From Opeltia flavorubescens (Eukaryota > Ascomycota > Lecanoromycetes > Teloschistales > Teloschistaceae): 64,000 bases of DNA. Below the pieces are notes generated by a model. It worked only from the letters and a program-made list of their open reading frames with translations. It was not told the DNA's origin and did not search any database. The position numbers and the translations under genes are program-made. The stretch spans positions 806,001 to 870,000 of the forward strand of contig KE546975.1 in the NCBI GenBank assembly GCA_000442125.1. Reading direction: 5' to 3'. Shown here in pieces: positions 50,089 to 61,001 of this stretch. Every line of letters starts with the position of its first letter. Within the stretch, counting starts at the first letter, position 1.

Positions 50089-51597
50089 CTAAAGCCTCAG
50101 CAAACGTCGTCGCAGCTCCTTGCCTAACGCAACACGACACTCTTTGCCCCGTACCAAGGCATCTTTGTTTTCTTCTACCCTTCTTAGTAGATATGTCAGG
50201 CACTCTTCCACCGTTCCCCACACCACGTATTTGTATGCTTGCGGCTTCTCTGTCTTTTCTTCACACATTCCTCCCGAACGCTGGCCCGCTTGAATTAGCT
50301 CGCAGCTTACTTCGTCTGCCATGCCCATGAGCTGGGCATACGCCATGTTGACTCGGTCGTTTCCACATCGAACTTGTTTTTCTCTGATCTTGATCGCTTT
50401 CCGCACGCTTTCATGATTGTGGGTTGCCAGTACGATTTCGGTCTTAGGGAACGCTGGCTGTCTTCCAATGTCGGGTTTGCCCGGCTTCAGGATGTGGTTC
50501 CACTGCCTGCTCATCAAAGATTCTGCAATCCCGTCGAACGCTTGGTCAGTCTCTTCCTTGGTGGCCCAAAATAGATGCCGTGGATCGTTAGCAAGGTAAG
50601 CTCCACGGACGAGCTTCACCCCTAACGTGAAGCCCTCCTGCTGGGCTATAGCAAGGTGCCGTGTCAATGTAACCGGTGTGGAGCGAAGATAAGCTTGATA
50701 CGTGCCATACACCACCGCCCCGTTGCCCCGGTTATATTTCCGCTGAAGATCCAAAGTCCATTGATCAATCCCATCTTGTACCGCATGCTGCTCTGCATCA
50801 AATAGCAATTTCACGCCCTTTGATTTGGCATAATCACAGATCGTGTTGTTATTTTGGCTGAAAAATTCATTCGGTTCCACTCTGTTAATTAATTGCTTGA
50901 TAATGACCGATCCAGCCCCCGAGAATCTACGCCATCCATAGTCAGCGGGGGTTCCTCATCCCTCTTACAGCGGGTAAGGGCGCTGGTACTTCAATGCTGC
51001 ATAGTCCCCGCGTTCCGTTACTTTGATAGTCTCCATTACACCATTCTTCCAAGATTCTATATCACTCGTCCCATCATCTTTGCAATTCTCGAGCGTTGTT
51101 TGTCCGTCGAGCACGATCTCCTTCGCATAGGCTACAATGGCGCCTTTAAACCCTTTCTTTTTGAGTTCCACGAGAGTTGATTTCACCTGTAAGGGAGTTT
51201 CACCCGCACAGAAATGTTTATACAGAGTATTCTTAAGAACCGAACGAAGTATACTATTGTGACGCAGCAGGGGAGACGTCGAATTTGTTAGGAGAGAAAG
51301 GAGATGTAGAGACGGGTTGAGGAGAATCGGGCTACAAGATACCACCGAGAACAGGTAAGAACGAAGCAGTGTTTGGAAGTCTAGGATAGAGAGCGCAGAA
51401 GGAGAGGAAGAAGGAGTGAGCTGGCTGATGACCTGTGTGTAAGGTGATCGAGCTGTGGTATATCGAAAGTGTGCTGTATGAGCAAAAGGATTGCCCCTTT
51501 TACGAACAGCTTGATGTATAGTTCGAAAGGATGTCGACTTCCCGACAATATAGGAAGAGCAACGGAAAGCAGGCCAGGCAGTCGCTTTCATGACCAT
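50089..51597 (-). CDS. PUT1: proline dehydrogenase, mitochondrial
   Basis: FAD-dependent first step of proline breakdown (proline to pyrroline-5-carboxylate) at the inner mitochondrial membrane. Exons 51597-50990 and 50926-50089 give 481 residues. The N-terminus is basic and Ser/Thr-rich (a presequence). The catalytic barrel starts with FCAGETPLQVKSTLVELKKKGFKGAIVAYAKE and GDYAALKFSGAG, which is restored only by splicing. It continues with KGVKLLFDAEQHAVQ, YGTYQAYLRSTPVTLTRHL, TLGVKLVRGAYLANDPR, TEIVLATHNHES and AYAQLMGMADEVS, all hallmark ProDH motifs. The C-terminus has KYVVWGTVEECLTYLLRRVEEN, the substrate-binding YLxRRxxEN motif. Start at the first in-frame ATG (MVMKATAWPAF); a second Met is two codons later. 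Often proline-induced in fungi. Confidence 0.93.
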
Positions 51598-53936
51598 GGT
51601 TTTCGATCTGTCAAAGTGTTCCCTGTAAGAAGGGTTTGGATTGTAAAGATTGGACGAAGCGAGCAACTGAGCATCTTTAGAGGATCAAGCCTACTCGTCT
51701 TGATGGCCAAGAAGCCGTTTACTCCTTATCTGTTATCCCGCGAATAACCGAAGGTACTACGATGACGTTTGCTAGTCGGTACTCACGTGCGCGATACCCT
51801 CTACGCGCCGAAAATATTAATATTAATGTTAAATAAATCCTTTGTCTGGATGAAGTTACCTGCAAGCTGGGGTATCAAAATTTCATCAAAGCATACTGCA
51901 ACCGACGCCTCAACATCCCCGTATTAAGCTGGTACTGAATCCATCGCTGGCCTTTGAGGTTGACCAACTGAACGTTCTCAGCGCCATCCTCACATGCCAG
52001 AACGATCCCTCGCCTCGATCACGACAAATCTCGCTGCTGATGTAACAAGTAACTCAAATAGTAGAGCAATGTGTAGTAAGAGACGATCTGGTAAGGGAGC
52101 AAAGCCTAGACAAGGAGTCAATACAGTATGCAAGGAATGCTGGGAACAAGAGATCACCTTTGTAGCAGATGGTGAAATATTTAGCCGTACGTGACACGTC
52201 CGCTCTTCCCAAAAGCCAGACTCCAACGCTTTAGACCCCAACGGCGAATGTAGAGTACCCGTGGAATGACGGTGTAGGAGTGCATGCGGTGTGCGACGCG
52301 AAGTTCGGGCATGATGTCGGTCGTAGGTAAGCTAAGGTTGATGATTTGGAAGGGTCAGTAGACAAAGGCGGTAGGATTGTTCAATGTTTTGCAGGTATGA
52401 AACTGTAAAATTCCTGGCCGTGAAATCAGTTTGTATATACAGAAGACAAATGGGATGGACTCATACAGGTTTCGAAGTCAATGTTCAAAATTTGTTCAAG
52501 TTTCTGGTGAAATGAGGTTGAATGAGTTGGACGAAGATGACTTATCAAGCTTGTTTACCACCTTTTTCTTGATCGTGACTGCCAATATCCTTGGCACCAC
52601 GTCATCGACCACCGTATCAATATTCTCACTGTAATAATATGAGTCTTTATGTCTTTCCCATGCTTCGTAGAAAACAATTTGAAACGTATGACGTCCTCAC
52701 CGTGGCGTATATCGTGCCTCATAACAACCTTAATTCACATTATCGAACCTCAAAGCGGAGTCCTTGAGGTAACCTCTCTGTTACTAACAACTATTCCCTT
52801 AATCTGGTTCTTTCTAGCTACGTTTTAAATCAAAACTATGTCGAAACGGTTGAGCTTTAGTTTTTATAGGCATGACTCTAAAGGCTATTCATCTAGTCGT
52901 CTTAATGGCTGCGTGTTTACGATTTCGGTAATCGAGCAAGCAGAGGTAACTTCTGCACTTCTCAATAAGTGTTGAGCCTCTACAAATTATAATACCATCT
53001 TCTAAACGGCATTACTATGCTTTCTTGTAACGTGTGGGAAGGAACAGCCAGCTATGATATGTGTGCAAGCAGTGCAGCACTTATTGCGGCCAAGTCCTCT
53101 TTACGAATTTTTCACCAGGTTTGTCGCACACCAATGACGGTGCTGACGACCTAAAGGAAAATGATGCCAATATACATGGTGACCGACTATTCAACGTGCG
53201 GTACAAACAGACCGTTCATAACACCGTATTAGCCCATGGCAAGGGCATCGATGCCGAACCATGCCGCCTGATGGGCTGCGGCTCGGGCACACTATTACAT
53301 TCGGCATATACTGTCAATCTTTTCATATCCTAAACTTTGACAATGTGCTATCTCAATTTGGCGGTGTCTTTAGATAGAGTCAAGTACGTAATCTTACGAT
53401 GGCTTGCTTCCATCGCTCGAGGGTCTGACGCGATCCGCGTCGAAGGGTCGATTCATCGAGTAGGATATTCTTTACCGCATTTTATGGCCACTGTTCCACT
53501 CGCTCTTCCTTTCCTACATGCTTGTTTGAATTCTTTATTCAACCTCATTTCGCTTTCTATACTTTGTTGGGGCTCTGGCATTCAGCGATCCAGCATCTCG
53601 CCGGCTGCAGCGTCCAGGTTATGGAACTTCGGTATCTCGAGGTCTTGGATTACTCTTTGCATCAGGTAATGTGTTGCCGATGTATACTGTACGGTCTGCA
53701 AGAGAGAGGCGTCGGTCAAACGTCGCCACACCTTCTTAGGCAATGACGCTCTGATGCACTTCTCTTCGAAGGGTGTGAAACAAAAGTGTTAGAGATCTCA
53801 ATATCTTGGTGGAGCTTGCCGATGAGGAATACTATAAAATGAATCCATTTGATACAATGGTTTTTGATCTCCATCGTCCTGACATTGGAAGTCGCTACTA
53901 AAATCTTGTCTATGCGACACATGAACCTAAAAGACA
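51598..53936. other. 2.3-kb gene-poor stretch
   Basis: No gene is supported on either strand. The longest frames are 60-110 residues with no domain or signal peptide that I trust. The middle (about 52380-53050) is AT-richer than the surrounding gene blocks. It may be the remains of a gene or transposon, or simply long flanks; I could not find terminal repeats by eye. Confidence 0.55.
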
Positions 53937-55162
53937 ATGCTACTTTCACATTCAGTCATCTGGACACTCGGAACGTTCGTTTACACCATTAGTTGCCTGC
54001 CAAACATCTCACCAAAGACGCACTTGATCCCCCGGGCCGGTACACCATGCGACCGAGATGGTACCCCAATACTCTACCAAGACTATGGAGTGGACAAGTG
54101 CCCTGGCAAATACCAGCTGAATCCCGACGGTAGGACATGTCCGATGAATCTGGAAGACGACTGCGAAGTCTTCTGCCAAACCAACGTTCGATTCTTTTAT
54201 GACCAGGAGCAACCAGCTTGGCTTCATGGTCAAGGGGGATCCCACTGTTATGGACCAATGACTTGCTTGATTTCCTCGTCTCAAACTTGGACCTGGACAT
54301 ACTCAGGCTCAGGTACTGTAACTGGGACGATAGCAAAGGTCATCCAGATTGGCGGAACCGGCGGGTTGAGCTACGCCTCTGCAACCACGCTATTGAGTCA
54401 GAACTCTGTCACACTCAAGGACAATGAGTGTGGTTACTTTACCTTTCTGCCCCTACTTCAAGAGACCTGGTTTGATACCTTTCGCCCGTCCTAGGGCGTT
54501 CGCGTTATGCATGGCTACGGTACTAATTCCTTGCATAGTGGAACATCCACACTAGGCGAGCCGACCCAAAATTCGACCACCAAAGGATGTGGGTGCGTAA
54601 CATAATATTACTTCTTTTTAGTCGACACCCTGACCCATTTTTAGCTTCGACGTCACAGAAGAAGACTGTGCTAGGTTCCCCAGTTTCACACCAGATGGCA
54701 AAAGCGTCAAGGGGGCTACTATATTCGTCAAGATTGATTGTGCGAACAACCAGCGCCTGCCTATGGATCAACAGAATCAAGCCTACAACCATGAAGGGGT
54801 TCCGGCACCCCAAAGCGTGTATGACGCCTGGATTGCAGAACTCCCTGAAAATCCCAGCTCTGCCCCGACCACTGCAGCCCCAACAAATGAGCCTGTAGCA
54901 ACCCAGCCTCCCGCTCCGACGGCGACATCAAATCCTCAACCTACTTGTGACTGCAATGAAAATGGTTGTACGGATGATTCTCCTTCATGCTGTGCTAATG
55001 GAACCTGTAAGTCATATCCCGAGCGATATTTTACCAATACAAATGTCTCATGAGTCTCGAGACAAGTACTCATTCTTTTCATTTCCTTTGTAAAGCAATG
55101 CTAACTCCGAAATAATCTTAGGCGATCAAGATGGCACCTGTGACACTCCTAATTGCGACTAA
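53937..55162 (+). pseudogene. Cys-rich secreted protein, apparently decayed
   Basis: Coding signal runs from a Met with a signal-peptide-like start (MLLSHSVIWTLGTFVYTISC) to a Cys-rich end. The middle has a Trp/Cys pattern (CEVFCQTNVRFFYDQEQP, SHCYGPMTC, ECGYFTFLPLL) that recalls secreted domains seen at the end of some fungal GH18 chitinases and related secreted proteins; this is from memory and weak. A Pro/Thr-rich linker and a small Cys-rich tail follow. The stretch does not read as one clean protein in my hands, so it looks like a broken gene, although an unresolved intron is an alternative. It is flanked by gene-poor DNA on both sides. Confidence 0.5.
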
Positions 55163-56056
55163 GGGTGTGTGATACCAGCTTAATTTCCTCTTCTTCATTC
55201 GTTAAAATGCAATCTTGTTGCGAATTTCATTTTGAGATTGATCTATCTGCTCCTCTGTTTTTGTTGTCGGCCCAGGGGTTGCGGATACTAGAAATACCGA
55301 TGCCGTAACCTTTGGAATATATCTGTATAGCACAATATCCAATAATCAGCTCTATCCTTGTACAAAAACATCCGCGTCTACATTGACACGATCCACTGAT
55401 GATGTATTAATATTCCCTTTTGACCTTGAATGATGGATGAACATAGTCGAACATCTGATGTTGTCAGTTTTCTTTGGCCGACTAGCTTCTTCATTTGTGA
55501 CCTAGAGACTCTAAGCCTTGTCTACTCTACCAATTTGAATACCGGTCATTGCTTGTGCTTTTCTGGGCACACTAGGTATTGGCTGCTACTTCTTCCGTCG
55601 CGGACGGTATATAGATGAATCGATATTTATGTGGAAGAGCAAGGTCCGCGAAAGAGTCTGACAGGTAAGAAGAAGAACTTGTGGACCGTTCATGGCATAA
55701 TTGCAAATATTTAGTATTGGGGTAGAGATGCGGACGGAGTGATGGACACGACTGGGGACACACTGGAACATAACAGATCGGGAAGAGAAGGGAGGATAGG
55801 GCACTACTTTATATCGTCCTCAACAGACATCCCGTTCTGTATACTTCACTCATAGACAACACACTTACCGGGGAAGATTCACGAAGGTCATGACATGAGA
55901 TCAGGTTGAGATAGACTTGCAACTGTATTGGGTATAGACATTATTGTCGTGAGCTGTCCTTAATTCCGTAGACCACCAACTCCGCGCTTCAAAATCAAGA
56001 AGATCCTCTACCGCGCCTGGTGTAAGGTCGGAAACCGGCAGCTTGCTGAAACTGCG
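55163..56056. other. intergenic, no gene seen
   Basis: About 890 bases between the end of the secreted-protein locus and the end of SSU72. Small frames near 55572-55804 show nothing recognisable. Confidence 0.5.
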
Positions 56057-56929
56057 TTAAAACCAGGCCAAACTCCACAAAGCTGGCATATTCGGCCATT
56101 TCTCCTGCCAACTTGCAAGGACATCCGGGACTCTATCATCAAAGCTACTCCCACCACCGCCGCCAGCTCCATTCCTCCATTCCCCTCCGCTCCTTTCCCG
56201 TTCTTCTCTCGCCACCGCATTGAGCATATCGGCCAGTTCCAGAATCGCTTTTCCCCCAACAAGCGCCTCCTCATGATTATCCTTGATGTCTACATTGATG
56301 ACATGCACCGGTCTGTTTAGCTTCCCTTCCCTCTCCACCAAATTATCCATCACCGCATCCCAGCACCGTTCCTCGCATGTAATGACTACATCCACCACCC
56401 CTGCTTCCACGCCCGTGCTCCCCCGGTCTTCCCGATGATCCAGTCTCGGTTTCCCAATCGTCCAATCTTGCCACCTCTCCGGTCCATACTTGACGCTTCG
56501 ATTCCGTTCCAGCATCGTCAGGAGTCCATTTGCGCGGTACAATCTCGGATCCTTGCCGTTCAGCTCGGTGTACATGGTGTCGTAGGAGGTGCTATTGAAG
56601 GGGTAGACGTTCGGTTGGGATATCGAGGGGCCGGGCAGGCGGACGAGGGAGCCAGTGCCAAAAGAGATGACAGGGTAGGAGGCAAGAGAGAGGCGGAGGT
56701 GGGCTTCCATTGAGCGGTTCTGGTTGCTGGCGCATACGGTGCAGAATTTGAGTTTGAAGCCGCTGTCATCGCGGGCCAAGAGGTTTTGTTGAGAAGAGGC
56801 GTCATCTGTGTTATCGTGGTTTTCGAGGGGTTTCTGTTCGGGAGGGGACTCAAGGGGTGGAGGGGGAGGAGGTTGTGGGGGGGTGTTGGTTCGGCGCGGG
56901 TCGCGGGCTAGGCGGGGGTCTGTTGCCAT
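56057..56929 (-). CDS. SSU72: Ssu72 RNA polymerase II CTD phosphatase
   Basis: Removes phosphate from Ser5 and Ser7 of the Pol II C-terminal domain within the cleavage/polyadenylation machinery. Single exon of 290 residues. The active site is [16 protein letters not shown], with nucleophile Cys at about 66 and Arg at about 72 (C-x5-R). The rest follows the family: [72 protein letters not shown] and the C-terminal [17 protein letters not shown]. Compared with yeast Ssu72 (206 residues) it has a 55-residue Pro-rich N-terminal extension and a Gly-rich insert before the tail, both common in filamentous fungi to a variable degree. Confidence 0.94.
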   Translation of the reverse strand: MATDPRLARDPRRTNTPPQPPPPPPLESPPEQKPLENHDNTDDASSQQNLLARDDSGFKLKFCTVCASNQNRSMEAHLRLSLASYPVISFGTGSLVRLPGPSISQPNVYPFNSTSYDTMYTELNGKDPRLYRANGLLTMLERNRSVKYGPERWQDWTIGKPRLDHREDRGSTGVEAGVVDVVITCEERCWDAVMDNLVEREGKLNRPVHVINVDIKDNHEEALVGGKAILELADMLNAVAREERERSGGEWRNGAGGGGGSSFDDRVPDVLASWQEKWPNMPALWSLAWF

Positions 56930-58359
56930 CTTGGGTTGATGCTATTGTCTCTGGAATTGGGGAAATAGCTATAAATGATTCGAGAGTATGGTGCTTGCAG
57001 GTAGTTGAATATCGAATTTGGCGATAACTTGCATGAGACAATCCCTACATTTCTTTAGCCGATCTTTTCTTCATAACAACGAACTCCAGTTATCATCAGC
57101 ATCAGATTTTTCAAGCGTCGTCTCTCAGTTTGAAAATGCGTATAGGTAAAAATGCTATCCTCATTGTTGGATAGGACAGCTCCAATATTAAAAAGCTCAT
57201 CATTGACATATTTCTCTCTGTGTAGTACGAACTTGAAACTTACTCTTTCATGCGATCTTCATCATTGATATACGAATGTTACTTTTTTGTGTGTGTAAAA
57301 GCCGAGATCTTATTTAACATATATCATGTATAATAGCATCTCTCGATATCTATTAAATCTTGATCGGGTTTCCATTGCTTCGGGTAAGCTATATCAAAGA
57401 AAGTTAGCGTAGCGTGTGATATCTGAAACAAGCAGAGTTGATATATATACGCCGCTGGTCTCATAAGATCGACGCCCGATCACCAAGTCATGTATTGCAT
57501 GGCAGTGATACGAGTCGAATCCTTCTCAAGCTTGCGATATCATTACTGAAGTTGACGAAGCTCTCAGCTATCAGTTCCTAATATGTAGCGGTGATGTTGC
57601 AGAGTGTGAAAATGGTCGATCAAAAGGCTAATAAGAGCGTTCTAGGCAAGCACAATCTAATGCAGCAGCTAAAAATACATTCAGATCGCTCCGGCTGATT
57701 ATCCAAACAATTAGCAAGCACCAACAACCTCCAGGACACTGTCACGAAAGCCGTCCTTTGAACCACGGTGGGTTTCGACCGCTTCGCCGGTACGTATCCA
57801 GCTAATCTACACTCATTGGAGCCTCTGACTTTGCTGTTCAGCTTGGGTTTCAGCATCCGAAACTTGCTTCCGCTTCCGCTTCACCGTCGGTTTTCCTCGA
57901 AGCGCCGGAGCGTCTAGTGACTCGAGTCTACCATCGCGCATTGTCACAGTATCGTCTGTCAGCCTCGCTACGCTCCTATACACCTAATTCTCCATTTCTG
58001 TGGCCTTCGGTCACTTCCTTCGAGGCCCTAGGTTCACTTATCAACCTCTAATCAACATTGAAGCTGGGAACGCCCGACAAGGATATTTGGAGCTGGATTG
58101 GCACGACGAACTGCTCCATCCGTACGGAGTTGACTGCAGAGCCATCAATAATTTGCAAAGTAGTGAGCCATTATTCGATTGATGTTGGTGCAACCTTTTT
58201 GAATGGGCTGGGTCTTGAGGACGTTGCTAACTGCTCTTAAGGGAACAACACCTACGTCTAGCCACTCGAGCAGTTTTCATACCTTGGTGTTTTTAGTCGA
58301 AAGGTGTATAGCCAACAAAGCGACGGGTAGATTATAACCTGTCTGCATTGGACACCTGC
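56930..58359. promoter_or_regulatory. 1.4-kb divergent promoter region
   Basis: Lies between the divergent starts of SSU72 and the SH3-protein gene. The part from about 57050 to 57500 is AT-rich. No coding frame is convincing; a 78-residue minus frame at 57620-57856 has no domain. A long 5' leader for either gene would fit but is not shown by sequence. Confidence 0.45.
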
Positions 58360-59958
58360 ATGATGACCGCTGTCATGTCTCCCTCACCGTCTCCTTCGCC
58401 TTCGCCTATTCAAGGTCCCAGATCGCCTAATAATACTAATTTTTCTAATCTACCTCCACTAAACACGAGCCATCCAAAAAACCCCAGTCTGCAACGTCAA
58501 TTGTCGTACGCAAAAAATCGCATGTCATCGTACTCGAATCAATCTAATACATCCCAAAACCGTTCACGACCAGGATCATTCGCATATCCCCACTTCCACA
58601 CAAGCCTACCATATTCTCTCGTTAGAGATTTCGCATATCCAATAGTACACCCATACCACTACGGTCCACCTCCAGAACCGTCGGAAGTAACATCTGGAGC
58701 GTCAACCCCATCAAGTGAACATCAGCGGCGGCTTTCGGACCCTTCTGCCTCAACATGGGATACAGAGAACGCAGAATGGGCACCTGGTCCGTGGGGTGGA
58801 GATGGCGTATACTCGTCGACTGAGAGGCTACCGCAGATGGCATACAGAGATGGGCCTCCCTATAGCGAGGATGAAGACTTACATAGCCCAGTTATTGTTA
58901 GCTCAAGGCACAAAAAGGCCAAGTCGTCTTTTCCTGCGCTGGGTAAAGGTAATGGAAAGGGAAAAGCTCGAAGCCCGCGGCAAGGAGATGTCGAAGAAGA
59001 TGAAGCAGATTACTTTACAGGGAGCAACGGAGTTCAGGGAGAGTCATACACAAGGGAAGAGGCGAATGGGGTTCACGGCAATCTCATTACAAATCCAACA
59101 CAAACCGAGGAATCTACACTGGCACCAAGTCGTTACGGTGGTCAAAGAGACAGTCATTTTGCAACCCTACTTCCAAATCGTACATATCGGCAGGAAGAAG
59201 AAGCTTCAGAGAGCTCGGAAGACGAGCATTCCGAAATCGCAGACAATCCTGGCGACTCCAGATACTCTAAGGACTATCATTTCACAATTGCGTCGCCCGA
59301 CGAGGAAATGCATGGCAAGGCTGTCGCACTTTTCGACTTTGCTCGCGAAAACGAGAATGAGCTTCCACTGTTTGAAGGCCAGGTGATATGGGTGTCGTAT
59401 CGCCATGGGCAGGGCTGGCTTGTGGCAGAAGACCCTAAGACTGGTGACAAGGGCCTGGTACCCGAAGAATATGTGAGATTACTACGCGATATTGAAGGCG
59501 GGTGGAATTCTCTCAGCGGTGATGCATCCAACGAGCGTGACCATCTTTCACCGGATTCAGCCGAACCGCAGTCAGCAATCACTCCCACTCAAGCCGACCC
59601 CTTGCCAATGCACTCTCCGCCTGCAAATAATAGCAACGGTAACGGATCGGACAAGCGTCCGCCTATTGTGAGTACATTCTCGACAAGTAGCAAGGATCTG
59701 AATCCGTATCCACAGCATCTGCTGGATAAGCAAGCGGGCCAGCTCCCTCCGCAAGTTGTTCATTACGGAAGTCGAGCCAATACCCCTACGCTGGCTAGTC
59801 CTGCTCCTGGCTCGAATTTTGCGCGCAGCGGCGGTGACGGGAGCCTTCTTGGCAAGACCAGCTTTGCAAAGAATGAGGCGGACGAGAGTGAGGAATCCGA
59901 GGATTCCAACGAGAGCGACGACGAATTTCACGATTCCAAGGAACAACAAAAAGCATGA
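58360..59958 (+). CDS. SH3-domain protein, Nbp2/Skb5-like
   Basis: Single exon of 532 residues starting at the first in-frame ATG (MMTAVMSPSPSP). The first 310 residues are Ser/Pro-rich and disordered, with an SPSP repeat at the start and a basic patch (KGNGKGKARSP). One SH3 domain sits at about 318-378: AVALFDFARENENELPLFEGQ, then GWLVAEDP and GLVPEEYVRLL. The ligand-groove residues (ALFDF, the Trp of GWL, and PEEYV) are present. In yeast Nbp2 and in fission yeast Skb5 a similar SH3 recruits phosphatase or binds PAK kinase in MAPK signalling; that role here is inference. The C-terminus is acidic (DESEESEDSNESDDEF). Confidence 0.82.
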   Translation: MMTAVMSPSPSPSPSPIQGPRSPNNTNFSNLPPLNTSHPKNPSLQRQLSYAKNRMSSYSNQSNTSQNRSRPGSFAYPHFHTSLPYSLVRDFAYPIVHPYHYGPPPEPSEVTSGASTPSSEHQRRLSDPSASTWDTENAEWAPGPWGGDGVYSSTERLPQMAYRDGPPYSEDEDLHSPVIVSSRHKKAKSSFPALGKGNGKGKARSPRQGDVEEDEADYFTGSNGVQGESYTREEANGVHGNLITNPTQTEESTLAPSRYGGQRDSHFATLLPNRTYRQEEEASESSEDEHSEIADNPGDSRYSKDYHFTIASPDEEMHGKAVALFDFARENENELPLFEGQVIWVSYRHGQGWLVAEDPKTGDKGLVPEEYVRLLRDIEGGWNSLSGDASNERDHLSPDSAEPQSAITPTQADPLPMHSPPANNSNGNGSDKRPPIVSTFSTSSKDLNPYPQHLLDKQAGQLPPQVVHYGSRANTPTLASPAPGSNFARSGGDGSLLGKTSFAKNEADESEESEDSNESDDEFHDSKEQQKA

Positions 59959-61001
59959 TGACCTTCTATCAGTAGGGAGGTTTCTTCGGTGGTCTTTTCC
60001 CGTACATTCGCTTCTTAGATACCCGACCTCTTTTCAATCGTTTCTTCTTTTTCTTCCCAAGCATGATGGCTGCAGCAAGCGATAGCGGAGGTTGTCTTTT
60101 TCCTTGACCTCCCTCCATGGCGAATTTTTCCCTTCGATGTTCATAGTTTATTGTTGGAGGCTTATCTTTATTTGTGAATGGATGGATGTGTGGCTATGCA
60201 TGGCAAAGAGGCACACATGGAACAAGTATGGATATCAAACTACGGCGGTGCCGATGTCTGGAAAAGGAAGATCGAGGTTGTGTTATTAGGGACCGCCTCG
60301 ACCTGGCGATACGAGAGTACAGGCATTCGATCGAGGAAATAGCGTGAGGAAGAGAAGTAGAGCATGAAATGAAAAATGTGATTCTTGTCTGTGCAATCGG
60401 GATAATCTTTCCATGATTTCCTAGAATTTGTTTTCTCCGTAAGATAAATCCATGTCACCTGTCCAATACGTTCCTCTGTTAAACCGCAGAACAAATCTCG
60501 ATACCTTGAATTTCAGAAGTCGAGATGCCGATTTGCTGCCGATTGGTATCACTGGTCGAAGTCGAATGACACAGTCTACAGCTGCCATTTACCACATCTC
60601 GAAATGCCTCGGCGGACTGAAAGCGAGCGACAGCATCTATAAAATGCGCAGGACGGAAGCACCATGCACTGTAGATAAAGTCAAGAGTTCCGTACACTTC
60701 TTCCATCCATGTTACAACAATGGAAAATAACTAGAGTATTCTCTTTCTACAGTTCACCGTCTTTTCCAATTCTCAATCTGGCCTTCTCTGATGAACATGT
60801 GCAATGACAAATTTACAGATGTTATCTTTTCCTGCTACCAGAACATCAGCTTTCTTCCATCCCCTACCCTTTTCCCTTTCTCTCTGAAAATTCCCACTGC
60901 CATGGACTCAGCCCAAAGTGATCTTCTTCGTGATGGATCTCATCGATGTGGTAACCACTCTCAGTGTAAATCCGACGTTCCACGACCAACTTCCACATTC
61001 T
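59959..61001. other. convergent intergenic region
   Basis: About 1 kb between the ends of the SH3 gene and the epsin gene, so mainly two 3' flanks. Small frames on both strands (for example 60452-60730) have no features I recognise. Confidence 0.55.

Noticed and set aside
33754-51597. Idea of a nitrogen-use or biosynthetic gene cluster (oxidoreductase, MFS transporter, amidase, glycosidase, PUT1)
   Set aside because: There is no backbone enzyme of secondary metabolism and no local pathway regulator. The genes belong to unrelated core functions.
51994-52194. 66-residue plus-strand frame with two close cysteines (CKEC)
   Set aside because: Too short, no signal peptide, and no recognisable zinc-binding pattern.
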